The position numbers and the translations under genes are program-made. Below are positions 8,907 to 17,974 of a stretch of DNA of 44,306 nt, one piece after another. Source of the stretch: Salibacterium halotolerans (GTDB lineage Bacteria > Bacillota > Bacilli > Bacillales > Marinococcaceae). The stretch is from positions 1 through 44,306 of the forward strand of contig NZ_FOXD01000027.1 of NCBI RefSeq assembly GCF_900115625.1. Direction: 5' to 3'. The stretch's first letter is position 1, and each line of letters begins with the position of its first letter. Under the pieces are notes generated by a model, which was not told the DNA's origin, ran no database searches, and saw only the letters and a list, made by a program, of their open reading frames with translations.

Positions 8907-9143
8907 GTCCCTCTCTTTCATCTTTAAGCGGAACAAACGTTAATGAATTATGCGAAAAAAGAAGTATGAAGGCGGAAATAGAATTTCTGATTGAGAAAAC
9001 GGCCGATGTCAAACGCTTACATGAAGATTGGTTTCTGTCTTGTTATATGGTAGACTCTGTTCGTTTACAACGGTTGCTTTTGTACGGGACAAAAGCTCAG
9101 CAAAGGGTACTGCCCAATATAATAAAAAAGGAGACAGGAACTA

Positions 9144-10598
9144 TTGAATCTAACAAAAATGAAACAGGAGTGGCTCGGGAATGTCCGCGGTGACATTCTT
9201 TCCGGTATGGTCGTCGCCCTGGCCCTGATTCCGGAAGCCATCGCATTTTCGCTCGTGGCAGGTCTTGACCCCATGGTCGGGCTGTATGCCTCGTTTTGCA
9301 TCGCGGTTGTCATTGCAATCGTTGGCGGCCGCCCCGGTATGATTTCCGCTGCAACGGGAGCAATGGCGCTTATTATGGTAGGTCTCGTTGCTGACTATGG
9401 ATTGGAGTACCTGCTAGCCGCCACGATTCTGACAGGCATCCTCCAGATTATTTTCGGATGGAGCGGACTTTCCCGCCTGATGAAGTTTGTGCCCAGGTCG
9501 GTCATGGTCGGATTTGTAAACGCACTGGCCATTCTCATTTTCTTATCCCAGGTCGAACATTTTCAGGGAGCTGGCTGGTTCATGTACGCTATGGTTGCTG
9601 TGACGCTCTTTATTATTTATTTATTTCCGAAAGTATCCAAATCAGTGCCATCTCCGCTTATCGCCATCATTGCGGTAACGGTACTGGTTGTATCCATCGG
9701 AGCAGACGTGAAGACAGTGGGAGACATGGGGGCACTGCCGGACACCCTGCCGGTATTTCTGATCCCGGATATTCCGTTTACGTTTGAAACCCTCCAGATT
9801 ATCTTTCCCTATGCGCTTGCACTGTCGGCTGTCGGTCTGCTGGAATCGATGCTGACAGCGTCGATTGTGGATGACATGACTGATACTGAAAGCGATAAGG
9901 ACAAGGAATCGCGCGGTCAGGGATATGCCAACGTCGTGACCGGATTTTTCGGCGGTATGGCCGGATGTGCCATGATCGGACAGTCCATGATTAACATGAA
10001 ATCCGGTGGGAGAGGGCGATTATCCTCCTTAACGGCAGGTGTGTTTTTGATGTTTTTGATTTTGGTTCTTGGTGATCTTGTGGTACAGATACCGATTGCC
10101 GCGTTGGCAGGAGTGATGATCATGGTCTCTATCAGCACGTTCGACTGGAATTCGCTGAAATTGATTCCCAAAATGCCAAAAAGCGATTCGACCGTTATGG
10201 TTGTAACAGTTGCGACTGTCGTCGTTACCCACGATTTATCCAAAGGAGTCCTTGCCGGTGTCGTGTTGAGTGCCATTTTCTTTGCTGCAAAGATTTCGCG
10301 GATCAACGTAACTGAAGCGATGGAAAGCTCAGCTTCCTATAAAATTTTTCACGTGGATGGTCAATTATTCTTTGCCTCTGTCACGGATTTTACGAAGAGC
10401 TTCCATTATGACGAGCAGGCTGATACGGTGGAAATCGATTTATCCAAGGCACATATATGGGATGATTCCGCGGTCGAAGCCCTCGAGAAGGTGAAAGCGA
10501 AATTCCGGCAGAAAGGAACCGAAGTGGTGCTGAGCGGGATAAACCAGGAAAGCTCCAGACTGTTAAAACAGCTCGACGGTCTGTCCTCAGGACATTAA
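9144..10598 (+). CDS. SulP-family anion transporter with STAS domain
   Basis: A 484-residue membrane protein of the SulP/SLC26 family. It begins with the conserved [27 protein letters not shown] segment (split here across residues 17-43), with the signature GLYASF and a [16 protein letters not shown] stretch. About ten to twelve helices follow, then a short C-terminal STAS domain (about residues 400-480) with [19 protein letters not shown]. Family members move sulfate, bicarbonate or other anions; the substrate is not decidable. Start: TTG at 9144 with AAAAGGAGACAGG upstream; the next in-frame ATG (9159) has no such spacing. A terminator separates it from the Usp gene that follows in the same direction. 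Confidence 0.9.
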   Translation: MNLTKMKQEWLGNVRGDILSGMVVALALIPEAIAFSLVAGLDPMVGLYASFCIAVVIAIVGGRPGMISAATGAMALIMVGLVADYGLEYLLAATILTGILQIIFGWSGLSRLMKFVPRSVMVGFVNALAILIFLSQVEHFQGAGWFMYAMVAVTLFIIYLFPKVSKSVPSPLIAIIAVTVLVVSIGADVKTVGDMGALPDTLPVFLIPDIPFTFETLQIIFPYALALSAVGLLESMLTASIVDDMTDTESDKDKESRGQGYANVVTGFFGGMAGCAMIGQSMINMKSGGRGRLSSLTAGVFLMFLILVLGDLVVQIPIAALAGVMIMVSISTFDWNSLKLIPKMPKSDSTVMVVTVATVVVTHDLSKGVLAGVVLSAIFFAAKISRINVTEAMESSASYKIFHVDGQLFFASVTDFTKSFHYDEQADTVEIDLSKAHIWDDSAVEALEKVKAKFRQKGTEVVLSGINQESSRLLKQLDGLSSGH

Positions 10599-10600
10599 GA

Positions 10601-10629
10601 AAGGTGCGCTTTTACAGCGCACTTTTTTT
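10601..10629 (+). terminator. Terminator after the SulP gene
   Basis: The hairpin GTGCGC / GCGCAC around a seven-base loop is followed by TTTTTTT. Confidence 0.8.
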
Positions 10630-10682
10630 CACTTATGGAAAAAGGTATGATAGAAAAAAGACAAAAAAAGGGGAAGATCTGG

Positions 10683-11102
10683 ATGTATCAAACTATTTTG
10701 CTGGCTGCGGATGGGTCTGATCATTCACTCCGCGCAGTCCGGCACGCGATCGGTCTTGTCAAAGGGGAAGAAAAGCCGCACATTGATGTTGTCTACGTAG
10801 TGGACGGTGAGAAATCAAAGACGGACGTGCTCCATTACGGAAATACAGATGTCATTCAGACGAAGCGCAAAGAACAGCTGATGCCGGTGGAAGACGTGTT
10901 AAAGGAAAAAAACATTCCTTATGAGATTCATCTGAAACACGGGGAGCCCGGCCCCTCTATCGTGAAATTTGCCAATGAAGGAACGTATGACTGCGTCGTC
11001 CTTGGAAGCAGGGGACTGAACCAGCTGCAGACGATGGTGCTTGGCAGTGTCAGCCATAAAGTCGCAAAACGGGTGGAATGCCCCGTCCTGATTATCAAAT
11101 AA
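10683..11102 (+). CDS. Universal stress protein (UspA family)
   Basis: A 139-residue single-domain Usp. It begins YQTILLAADGSDHSLRA, the beta1-loop with the conserved Asp, and ends with GSRGLNQLQTMVLGSVSHKV, the G-2x-G-9x-G(S/T) ATP-binding motif, followed by CPVLIIK. It is therefore likely ATP-binding. The ATG at 10683 has AAAGGGGAAG nine bases upstream and gives the usual family length; an upstream in-frame ATG at 10635 would add a basic tail with no binding site. Its role is stress tolerance of uncertain mechanism. Bacterial SulP transporters are often found beside Usp genes, which may point to a shared task. Confidence 0.88.
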   Translation: MYQTILLAADGSDHSLRAVRHAIGLVKGEEKPHIDVVYVVDGEKSKTDVLHYGNTDVIQTKRKEQLMPVEDVLKEKNIPYEIHLKHGEPGPSIVKFANEGTYDCVVLGSRGLNQLQTMVLGSVSHKVAKRVECPVLIIK

Positions 11103-11104
11103 AC

Positions 11105-11138
11105 AAGAGAGAGCTTCCTCTAACGGGTTGCTCTCTCC
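11105..11138. terminator. Hairpin between convergent Usp and gbsR genes
   Basis: Arms GAGAGAGC / GCTCTCTC enclose a loop of about 14 bases. T-runs on either side are weak, so termination is likely but not certain. Confidence 0.45.
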
Positions 11139-11142
11139 TTCG

Positions 11143-11709
11143 TCACGTTTTATCCTCTTGTTCGGGGTCGATCGGAATCAAATCAAAAATTTCACCGGTT
11201 TCGATTTTTTCTACCAATTTATTCAGCCATTTGTAGTACGTTTTGGAGTTCTCCATGATATGATATGCTTCCTGTGCTTCTTCTTTCAGTTCCGGGGAGA
11301 CGTTATCATCCTGTATAATACTTGAGAGTATATGCTGCGCTTCTTTAATGGAGTGGAGGTTGACTTTCGCCTCTCTTTCCCATTTCTGAGTGAAAAAGTT
11401 GGAGAAAAACTGGAAAAAGTCATGCTCCGCAACATAGGTCTGCTTTCTTTTTCCTTTGCGGAATGTTTTCTTAACGACATTGAATTCCTGCAGTTTTTTG
11501 ACCCCGGTGCTCATACTCGGTTTGCTCATTCCAAGTTTTTCGCGCATCTCATCCAGTGTCATATCACCTTCAAGATACATCGTTCCATACAGTGTTCCGG
11601 CACTCCGGGTAACGCCGTACAAATCCATCGTTTCAGCAATGGAATCCACAACGATTTCCTTGGCATGATCGAGGGATTCCCGGGCTTTTTCATCTGATGA
11701 GTAACCCAA
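11143..11709 (-). CDS. gbsR: GbsR/MarR-type repressor of choline-betaine genes
   Basis: A winged-helix regulator of about 188 residues. The DNA-binding part contains TLYGTMYLEGDMTLDEMRE followed by LGMSKPSMSTGVKKLQE (about residues 40-80), typical of the GbsR family. The C-terminal half is helical. In B. subtilis GbsR senses choline and represses gbsAB and the choline importer opuB. Here it lies just upstream of and divergent from gbsA, as in B. subtilis. Start: TTG at 11709 sits six bases after AAGGAGG; the ATG at 11715 would abut the binding site with no spacer and is less likely. Confidence 0.9.
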   Translation of the reverse strand: MGYSSDEKARESLDHAKEIVVDSIAETMDLYGVTRSAGTLYGTMYLEGDMTLDEMREKLGMSKPSMSTGVKKLQEFNVVKKTFRKGKRKQTYVAEHDFFQFFSNFFTQKWEREAKVNLHSIKEAQHILSSIIQDDNVSPELKEEAQEAYHIMENSKTYYKWLNKLVEKIETGEIFDLIPIDPEQEDKT

Positions 11710-11827
11710 TCCCATCCTCCTTCATCTTCCTGTTTAATTTGTTAAATATATTATTTGCTTTCATATCATAACGCAAAACGAGTGAATATCAAAGAAAAAA
11801 TCCATTAAAAGATATCCTCCCCTCCGT

Positions 11828-11900
11828 TTGACAATAAAAATACAGGGTGATAAATTAAATACATTCCAAACGTTAAAAAGTTTCTTAACATATTAAATGT
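11828..11900 (+). promoter_or_regulatory. gbsAB promoter and symmetric operator candidate
   Basis: A TTGACA box (11828-11833), a 17-base spacer and TAAATT (11851-11856) with an extended TG form a strong sigma-A promoter. Just downstream lies a nested dyad with one centre at 11880.5: outer arms ACATT (11861-11865) / AATGT (11896-11900) and inner arms GTTAA (11872-11876) / TTAAC (11885-11889). It covers roughly +1 to +38, where a repressor would block transcription. GbsR is the obvious candidate ligand because its gene is divergent; binding is inference. Confidence 0.7.
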
Positions 11901-11930
11901 TTCGGTTACAGATGAGGAGGGGACGATTCG

Positions 11931-13400
11931 ATGCTGAAAAAAATGTACATTGACGGTGCCTGGGTAGAGGCGGCGTCGGGAGAAACTAGAACGATTATCA
12001 ACCCGTACAACCGGGAAAAGGCGGCTGAGGCCGCGGAAGGAAACCGTGAAGACGCAAAAGCGGCCATTCAGGCCGCGCGTAAGGCATTTGACCAGGGAGA
12101 CTGGCCGGCGCTTCCTGCAGGAGAACGGGGAGATATCGTACAAAAAATCGCGGATTTTATCCGCCGGGACAAAGAAGAGCTGGCAGAACTGGAAACCCTT
12201 GATACAGGAAAAACATTGGATGAAAGCCGCGAGGATATGGATGATATTGCCGGCGTATTTCAATATTTCGCAGCTCTTGCAGACAAAGATGGCGGCGAAG
12301 TGATTCCTTCACCGATTCCGGATTCCGACAGTAAAGTTGTACATGAACCGGTCGGTGTCTGTGGTCAGATTACACCGTGGAACTACCCGCTGCTGCAGGC
12401 TGCCTGGAAGATTGCGCCGGCTCTTGCGGCAGGAAACACGATTGTCGTGAAGCCGAGTGAAATCACGCCGCTTACGACAGTGAAAGTATTTGAACTGATA
12501 GAAGAAGCCGGCACACCAAAAGGTGCCGCCAACCTGATCCTTGGTAAAGGTGCTGACGCGGGAGCTGAATTATCCGAAAACACTGATGTCGATTTGATCT
12601 CCTTTACAGGAGGAATCGAAACGGGGAAGAAAATCATGCAGTCCGCCAGCGTCAATGTGAAAAAGATTGCGCTGGAGCTCGGCGGCAAGAACCCTAATAT
12701 TGTGTTCGCCGACGCCGATTTTGAACTGGCTGTCGATCAGGCACTGAATGCCGCCTTTTTCCACGCCGGACAGGTATGTTCTGCCGGCGCACGTCTTCTT
12801 GTAGAAGACAGCATTCATGATGAATTTGTCGAAGAACTCGTAAAGCGCGCCGGGAATATCAAGCTCGGCAGTGGATTTAACGAAAATACCCAGTCTGGTC
12901 CCGTGATTTCGGCCGAACACCGGGATAAAGTGGAAAAGTATGTCGAAATCGCAAAGAAAGAAGGCGCCAAACTGGAAGTCGGCGGCAGCCGTCCGGAAGA
13001 CCCGGAACTGCAGGATGGTTTTTTCTATCTGCCGACGGTCTTCAGCAACTGCACGTCTGATATGAACATTGTTCAGGAAGAAGTATTTGGTCCGGTACTG
13101 ACCGTGGAAACATTCACAGGCCGGGAAGAAGCCGCAGCTAAAGCTAATGACACCATTTACGGTCTGGCCGGCGCAGTATTTACGACTGATATTGCCAAAG
13201 CGGAGGAGATGGCCGCTGCACTGCGTCTTGGGACCGTCTGGATCAATGATTTCCACCCTTATTTTGCACAGGCTCCGTGGGGCGGATTCAAGCAGTCCGG
13301 CATCGGCCGTGAACTTGGCAAACCGGGATTGGAAGAATATACGGAAACAAAACACATTTTCCGCAACAAGAAACCGGAACCTCTCCATTGGTTTAAATAA
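11931..13400 (+). CDS. gbsA: Betaine-aldehyde dehydrogenase
   Basis: A 489-residue NAD-dependent aldehyde dehydrogenase that oxidises glycine betaine aldehyde to the osmoprotectant glycine betaine. The active-site features are the general base in ALELGGKNPN (about E249), the catalytic cysteine in AGQVCSAG (about C283), ITPWNYPLLQAAWKIAPALA and the FTGG loop. Length equals that of B. subtilis GbsA (490). The ATG follows GAGGAGGGGACGATTCG. It is cotranscribed with gbsB, 55 bases downstream. Expression is probably controlled by GbsR through the dyad upstream. Assignment rests on sequence motifs plus the gbsR-gbsA-gbsB context. Confidence 0.95.
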   Translation: MLKKMYIDGAWVEAASGETRTIINPYNREKAAEAAEGNREDAKAAIQAARKAFDQGDWPALPAGERGDIVQKIADFIRRDKEELAELETLDTGKTLDESREDMDDIAGVFQYFAALADKDGGEVIPSPIPDSDSKVVHEPVGVCGQITPWNYPLLQAAWKIAPALAAGNTIVVKPSEITPLTTVKVFELIEEAGTPKGAANLILGKGADAGAELSENTDVDLISFTGGIETGKKIMQSASVNVKKIALELGGKNPNIVFADADFELAVDQALNAAFFHAGQVCSAGARLLVEDSIHDEFVEELVKRAGNIKLGSGFNENTQSGPVISAEHRDKVEKYVEIAKKEGAKLEVGGSRPEDPELQDGFFYLPTVFSNCTSDMNIVQEEVFGPVLTVETFTGREEAAAKANDTIYGLAGAVFTTDIAKAEEMAAALRLGTVWINDFHPYFAQAPWGGFKQSGIGRELGKPGLEEYTETKHIFRNKKPEPLHWFK

Positions 13401-13455
13401 TGGCACGACCCGGGAATAATGTCACCATGTTTGCTGCACCGCGGGAGGTATAAGA

Positions 13456-14664
13456 ATGAGTCTTAATATGAAAGTGGAGCACATGCTTGGATACCACTCT
13501 TTTGAGATGCCTACAGCTATCAAACATGGTATCGGTGCTGCCCGGCACATTGGGAAGGAAATGCAGAACCTCGGTGCGGGCAGGGTGCTTCTCGTAACAG
13601 GACCCGGTCTTTATCAAGCAGGGGTGGCGGATCCGGTGATAGATAACCTGGAGAAAGCCGGCGTACATGTTGTAGTTTTCAGTGATATAGAGCCGAATCC
13701 TCCGGTCCGTTTGATCGAAAAGGGGACTGGTGTGTATGAGCGGGAAGGATGTGACGGTCTGGTAGCAGTCGGTGGCGGAAGCCCGATGGACACAGCGAAA
13801 GCCATCGGAGTGGAAGCAGCGCATGAAGGCAGTGTGCCGGACTATGAAGATGCGGAAGGAAAAAAGCCGCTGGAGACACGGATTCCGCCGCTTGTCACGG
13901 TGCCTACAACGGCTGGTACCGGCTCGGAAGTAACACAGTGGGCGGTTATCACTGATGAAGACCGCCGGATTAAGTTTAACACTGGGGGTCCGTTGATTGC
14001 GCCGCACTTGACAATCATTGATCCGGAGCTCCACGTCTCCATGCCTCCGCACGTGACGGCGATGACAGGAATTGATGCTATCGCCCACGCGGTGGAGTGT
14101 TATACGATGAAATATGCCCAGCCGGTAACGGATGCGGTCGCTCTTCTTGCGATGGAGTACGCTGCCGTGTATATCCGTCGTGCCTACGCTGATGGCACGG
14201 ACCTTGAAGCCCGCTACGGCATGGCCCAGAGTGCGATGCTTGCCGGTCTCGCCTATGGCAGTGAGTCCGCCGGCGCCGCTCACGCGATGAGCCAGACACT
14301 CGGCGGTCTGCTGCCGGTCGCTCACGGTCAATGTGTTGCGGCTATGATGGGCCCGGTTATGGAATACAACTGGAAAGCTGTGCCGGAACGTTTCGCCCGC
14401 ATGGCTCAGGCGTTTGGCATCGATACGGCTTGCCTGTCCACGGAAGAAGCAGCCAAAGCCGCTGTGAACTGGATGTATGAGCTCGCCGAAGATCTCGGCA
14501 TCCCAAGCCTGGAAGAACAGGGTGTGGATCCGGAGATGAATGAGCGTCTTAGTAAAGCGGCAATGGAAGACCCACAGACCGAAGGCAATCCACGCGACCT
14601 CAGCATCCCGGATTATGAATGGATCTACAAGCGCTGTTTCCACCAGGTGCCGAAAACGGTATAA
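13456..14664 (+). CDS. gbsB: Choline dehydrogenase, type III iron-dependent alcohol dehydrogenase
   Basis: A 402-residue group III alcohol dehydrogenase that oxidises choline to betaine aldehyde, the first step of glycine betaine synthesis; the product passes to GbsA. The NAD-binding motif GGGSPMDTAKA (about residues 105-115) and the metal region GIDAIAHAVECY are visible, followed by AHAMSQTLGGLLPVAHGQ. The latter stretch supplies two of the histidines that hold the metal in this family. The ATG follows GGGAGGTATAAGA. Length matches B. subtilis GbsB (402). The pair implies that the host takes up choline; no transporter for it lies in this window. Confidence 0.94.
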   Translation: MSLNMKVEHMLGYHSFEMPTAIKHGIGAARHIGKEMQNLGAGRVLLVTGPGLYQAGVADPVIDNLEKAGVHVVVFSDIEPNPPVRLIEKGTGVYEREGCDGLVAVGGGSPMDTAKAIGVEAAHEGSVPDYEDAEGKKPLETRIPPLVTVPTTAGTGSEVTQWAVITDEDRRIKFNTGGPLIAPHLTIIDPELHVSMPPHVTAMTGIDAIAHAVECYTMKYAQPVTDAVALLAMEYAAVYIRRAYADGTDLEARYGMAQSAMLAGLAYGSESAGAAHAMSQTLGGLLPVAHGQCVAAMMGPVMEYNWKAVPERFARMAQAFGIDTACLSTEEAAKAAVNWMYELAEDLGIPSLEEQGVDPEMNERLSKAAMEDPQTEGNPRDLSIPDYEWIYKRCFHQVPKTV

Positions 14665-14673
14665 ACACGTATT

Positions 14674-14711
14674 GCCGCCCGCCTCAACTCAAAGAGGGCG
14701 GGCGTTTTTTT
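14674..14711 (+). terminator. gbsAB terminator
   Basis: A GC-rich hairpin GCCCGCCTC / GAGGGCGGGC is followed by TTTTTTT. Confidence 0.88.
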
Positions 14712-14716
14712 AGATA

Positions 14717-14769
14717 AACGAAAAGCTTCCGCTTGTCCATTTCATTCGGATAAGCGGAAGCCTTTTTTC
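14717..14769. terminator. Second terminator hairpin, bidirectional
   Basis: Arms AAAAGCTTCCGCTTGTCC / GGATAAGCGGAAGCCTTTTTT form a 16-pair stem with A- and T-runs. It backs up the gbsAB terminator and can end the small membrane gene on the minus strand. Confidence 0.8.
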
Positions 14770-14795
14770 ATTGTTTGCCTGTTTCTTTTACGGAT

Positions 14796-15047
14796 CTAAT
14801 ATTTCTGTGTGCTGCGGAGCTGAAAATCAACGAAACTGCCTGCAATCATACCGAGAAACAGATGCTGGATGTTCATCTGCCCTTCAGCCAGTCCGTACAG
14901 CAGACCAATTCCTCCGAAAATAATCGTGTAGCGGATCCGCATCAACGAATTAAAATAGGGGAATGACGCCTGCAGGTTTTCCAGAAAAAACGGAGAGAAG
15001 TAGACGGCTGCGATGATAATGGCGATAATAACAATCAATACTTCCAT
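14796..15047 (-). CDS. Small membrane protein of unknown function
   Basis: An 83-residue protein with a hydrophobic N-terminal helix (VLIVIIAIIIAAVYF), a short hydrophilic stretch with SLMRIRY, a second hydrophobic segment (TIIFGGIGLLYGLAE) and a third weaker one (LFLGMIAGSFVDF). It is probably a two- or three-pass membrane protein. The ATG at 15047 follows AAGGGTGTTCGT; an upstream ATG at 15071 in frame has no binding site. I do not recognise the family. It lies downstream of the nhaC gene on the same strand (about 107 bases away), so a link to ion transport is possible but unproven. Confidence 0.7.
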   Translation of the reverse strand: MEVLIVIIAIIIAAVYFSPFFLENLQASFPYFNSLMRIRYTIIFGGIGLLYGLAEGQMNIQHLFLGMIAGSFVDFQLRSTQKY

Positions 15048-15154
15048 ACGAACACCCTTCCCTTTTTCCATAACGAACGTCTTATACTATTCTTTTTTCC
15101 TTTTCTGTTCCTCTTTAAACAAGATTTCTCTATGGGAAGGGTTATTCTTCACGT

Positions 15155-16729
15155 TTATTCCGGTTTGGATACGACTTCTTTTCCGTCGTGAAGCGTTTCA
15201 ATTGTGTTCTTCAAATAAAGGGCTGTCAGTAGAAGCAGCACAAGCGATACAGCCAGGCCGGCTGTCGTACTTCCGGTAACGCCAAGCACGATAAATCCGA
15301 CGAAGGAGACAGCCGCGGCGATGATGGCATAGGGCAGCTGTGTGATCACATGGTCGATGTGATGGCTTCCGGCTCCAGTGGAAGACAGGATCGTCGTATC
15401 CGAAATTGGAGAAATATGATCGCCCAAAATGGCGCCTGCAATGACCGCAGCCAGAAATGGCAGCAGCATTGTGATATCAATAACAGAAGCTGTATCTGCC
15501 GCGATGGGAAGCAGAATCGTGAAGGTTCCCCAGGACGTTCCGGTCGAAAAGGCAATAAGACCGGCTGTGATAAACAGGATAGCCGGAAGTAACGAAGCTG
15601 ATACGTTTCCATCTATTAACCAGGCAATGTATTCTCCTGTCTGCAGCTCTTCGATAAACGATACGATCATCCAGGCAAGGATTAAAATATAGATCGCCGG
15701 CAGCATGGATCGGGCACCGTTCCATACAGCCTGCAGAAAAGCTCCGGCTGCCGGACGTTTGCCAAATGTGAATAGCACCGAAACGATAAGTCCGGTACAA
15801 CCACCGAGCACGAGGGATAAGGCGACATCCGTCTCTGCAAAGATAGTGATCGGAGTGACGGTTTCAGCGGCACGGACACCGGTATACACCATAAATATCA
15901 CCGTGCTGACGATAAGAGCAGCAATAGGAATAACAAGATCGCGCACGCGCCCGTTATGCTCGTCCAGGTTCGAAACCTGCTCCCCCGGAATATGGGAGCG
16001 GTTCGGATCAAGCAGTTGGTGATGGAGCAGGGCCCGTTCTTCATGCCTGCGCATCGGGCCGATATCAATATTCCACAGGATTACAAAGAACAACAGCGTA
16101 ATCGCCGACAGCGCGTAGAAATTCATCGGGAGCACTGCAAGAAATGTCTGGAATCCGCTCATGGATACGTCACTGTATTCACTCGTAATGTCATCGAGCA
16201 GTGTAATAATATAAGCTCCCCAGCTCGACAGCGGTGCAAGTACGCAGATTGGCGCGGCGGCTGAGTCGACAATATAGGCCAGTTTGGCTCTGGAAATCCG
16301 GTGCCGGTCGGTAACCGGGCGGCTTACCTGTCCAACGGTTAAGCTGTTAAAATAATCATCAATAAAGATAAGAATGCCGAAAACAAACGTGGCAATCTGG
16401 GCGCCCGTTCTGGTTTTGATCCGGTGGAGGGCCCAGTTCCCAAACGCCCGGCTTCCTCCAGAAAAGCTGATCAAAGACGCCGTGATACCGAGAAGCAGCA
16501 GAAATAAAATAATAAACAATTCCCAGTCATTTAATGCGCCGTCCGTAACGAAAAGGACGGCAAAAGAGTCCCATATATCGGACAGTGCAGAAAGAACGCC
16601 CCAGTCATTCAAAATAAGAGCCCCTGTCAGAATGCCCGCCCCAAGTGATGGCAGCACCCGTCGGGTCACAATAATCATAGCGAGCGCGAGTGCCGGTGGC
16701 AGCAATGATAACGCAGTTACACCTTCCAT
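15155..16729 (-). CDS. NhaC-family Na+/H+ antiporter
   Basis: A 524-residue transporter with about twelve membrane segments. NhaC-family signatures are visible: FIDDYFNSLTVGQVSRPVTD (about residues 140-160), VDSAAAPICVLAPLSSWGAY, and GDHISPISDTTILSSTGAG near the C terminus. Family members exchange Na+ (or malate/lactate) for protons and support pH and sodium homeostasis in the plasma membrane. The ATG at 16729 has AAAGGAG eight bases upstream; an upstream ATG in frame (16786) lacks one. With gbsAB next door the context suggests salt or alkali adaptation. The exact substrate is not known from sequence. Confidence 0.88.
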   Translation of the reverse strand: MEGVTALSLLPPALALAMIIVTRRVLPSLGAGILTGALILNDWGVLSALSDIWDSFAVLFVTDGALNDWELFIILFLLLLGITASLISFSGGSRAFGNWALHRIKTRTGAQIATFVFGILIFIDDYFNSLTVGQVSRPVTDRHRISRAKLAYIVDSAAAPICVLAPLSSWGAYIITLLDDITSEYSDVSMSGFQTFLAVLPMNFYALSAITLLFFVILWNIDIGPMRRHEERALLHHQLLDPNRSHIPGEQVSNLDEHNGRVRDLVIPIAALIVSTVIFMVYTGVRAAETVTPITIFAETDVALSLVLGGCTGLIVSVLFTFGKRPAAGAFLQAVWNGARSMLPAIYILILAWMIVSFIEELQTGEYIAWLIDGNVSASLLPAILFITAGLIAFSTGTSWGTFTILLPIAADTASVIDITMLLPFLAAVIAGAILGDHISPISDTTILSSTGAGSHHIDHVITQLPYAIIAAAVSFVGFIVLGVTGSTTAGLAVSLVLLLLTALYLKNTIETLHDGKEVVSKPE

Positions 16730-16834
16730 GATGTATACTCCTTTCCAAGATGTCAGTGCATAGAAAAAACCTGGCCGGCAGAACACCAGTCAGGTCGTTT
16801 TCAAGTCAATGATGGTATTGCAGCAAACATAGAA

Positions 16835-16863
16835 ATTATACCAGTGTCAAGATTGGCAGGCAA
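16835..16863 (-). promoter_or_regulatory. Sigma-A promoter of the nhaC-type gene
   Basis: On the minus strand TTGCCT (16858-16863), a 17-base spacer and TATAAT (16835-16840) with an upstream TG form a good extended promoter about 105 bases before the ATG. The leader shows no riboswitch I can recognise. Confidence 0.6.
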
Positions 16864-16871
16864 TATGGGAG

Positions 16872-17753
16872 TCACTGCGGGGAAGCGGAAGAATCAAGAA
16901 TATGGGAGTCAACAGCCAGTGCTACGCCGTCGTCATCGTGCGGAGCAGTTGTGACATCCGCTTTTTGTTTCACGCCGTCTTCTGCATTGCCCATCGCAAT
17001 CGCGGTGGAGGCGGTGGCAAACATCGAAAGATCATTGAAGTTGTCGCCGATCGCAAACGTTTCGATGTCTTCAAGACCCGCATAAGAGAGAAGGTGATTC
17101 AACCCTTTTCCTTTCTCCGTGTCCGGGTGGAGCATTTCGAGGTTATCACGGCTCGAAGACGTGATGGAAATCCCCGGGCTGCCGTTCCAGTGATCGGCAC
17201 AGCGCTGGAGTTTTGGCTCCAGCATGGAAAGAATGAGAAATTTGTAAACAGTCAATCCACGCTCTTTCACCATAGAAGGAGAAGGAAGTTCCTTGATGTT
17301 ATAAAGGCCGTGGTGCTCGTCGGCACGCCGGCGGATGGCTTCCTTGATTTCCTCCCCTTTTTCCTTATCCTCAGCATACACGTCCAGATCGTGCAGAAAA
17401 AAATCGCGGGAGCGGGGAGGGCTGTATATGCCGTCATCGGTGTTGATGTGATAATAAAACTGATGCTCATCCAGCCACTCCGCCAGTTCGATGACGTCAT
17501 CCGGATTCATGTAAGACGTGTGAACGTGTTGGTCATGCCAGGTGACCAGTCCGCCGTTCAGAGACACAATGCCGTCCGGAACGACATTTACTTCGCCGAG
17601 AAGGCGTTTGACATCGGATATATCCCGTCCGGTGGAGATAACGACTTTGTGGCCTTCCTGCTGCAGGCGTTGGAGGGCATCGGCATTTCCCGCCGTGACA
17701 TACCCGCTACTGTGGAGAAGCGTACCGTCCATATCGATTGCGGTTAGTTTCAT
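16872..17753 (-). CDS. Cof-type HAD-IIB family phosphatase
   Basis: A 293-residue hydrolase of the HAD superfamily. Motif I is DMDGTLL at residues 7-13, motif II is in VVISTGRD, and the C-terminal motif is AIGDNFNDLSMFATA with the two acidic residues of motif IV. The C2B cap domain lies between about residues 85 and 195. These enzymes dephosphorylate sugar phosphates, pyridoxal phosphate or flavin precursors; the substrate here is unknown. The ATG follows AGGTGACAAATC. The gene is divergent from the permease operon and upstream of nhaC, with the nhaC promoter overlapping its 3' end. Confidence 0.88.
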   Translation of the reverse strand: MKLTAIDMDGTLLHSSGYVTAGNADALQRLQQEGHKVVISTGRDISDVKRLLGEVNVVPDGIVSLNGGLVTWHDQHVHTSYMNPDDVIELAEWLDEHQFYYHINTDDGIYSPPRSRDFFLHDLDVYAEDKEKGEEIKEAIRRRADEHHGLYNIKELPSPSMVKERGLTVYKFLILSMLEPKLQRCADHWNGSPGISITSSSRDNLEMLHPDTEKGKGLNHLLSYAGLEDIETFAIGDNFNDLSMFATASTAIAMGNAEDGVKQKADVTTAPHDDDGVALAVDSHILDSSASPQ

Positions 17754-17854
17754 GATTTGTCACCTATTTCTTTCAGCGTATTGTCGATTCTCATTTTATC
17801 ATATATCTGCGGATTCAGCCCGTAATTTCTATCACTGTCCGTCGTTTTTCGTTA

Positions 17855-17883
17855 TTGACGAAGGAGGGGGAATCGGCTATAAT
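17855..17883 (+). promoter_or_regulatory. Sigma-A promoter of the permease gene
   Basis: TTGACG (17855-17860), a 17-base spacer and TATAAT (17878-17883) form a near-consensus promoter. The start would be near 17890, just upstream of the riboswitch. Confidence 0.82.
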
Positions 17884-17906
17884 CTTCTATGGAAAACAGA
17901 ATGATT

Positions 17907-17974
17907 ACTCGTATATCCCGGTCGACAGGGGGCCGGGGTTTCTACAGGAAACCGATAAATTTCCGGCTACGAGT
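17907..17974 (+). ncRNA. Purine riboswitch aptamer, guanine-type (C at the specificity position)
   Basis: P1 pairs ACTCGTA (17907-17913) with TACGAGT (17968-17974). P2 pairs CCGGTC with GGCCGG around loop GACAGGG. The conserved junction TTTCTAC is at 17939-17945. P3 pairs GGAAA with TTTCC around loop CCGATAAA, one base longer than in B. subtilis xpt. The nucleotide before the last junction U is C (17967), equivalent to C74, which specifies guanine or hypoxanthine rather than adenine. Identification is by recall of the consensus; the ligand was not tested. Confidence 0.88.

Noticed and set aside
9063-9091. GTTTAC ... GGGACA as a sigma-B promoter for the SulP gene
   Set aside because: The spacer is 17, outside the usual 12-14, and the -10 box is poor.
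8966-9193. Open frame of 75 codons before the SulP gene
   Set aside because: No ribosome binding site; it overlaps the SulP start and its binding site in another frame; no recognisable protein.
11805-12263. Minus-strand frame of 152 codons across the gbsA promoter
   Set aside because: It is antisense to gbsA and crosses the gbsAB promoter and operator dyad; no binding site, no family.
13393-14643. Minus-strand frame of 416 codons opposite gbsB
   Set aside because: A shadow caused by the codon pattern of gbsB. Its composition is rich in His, Arg and Cys, and no family motif is seen.
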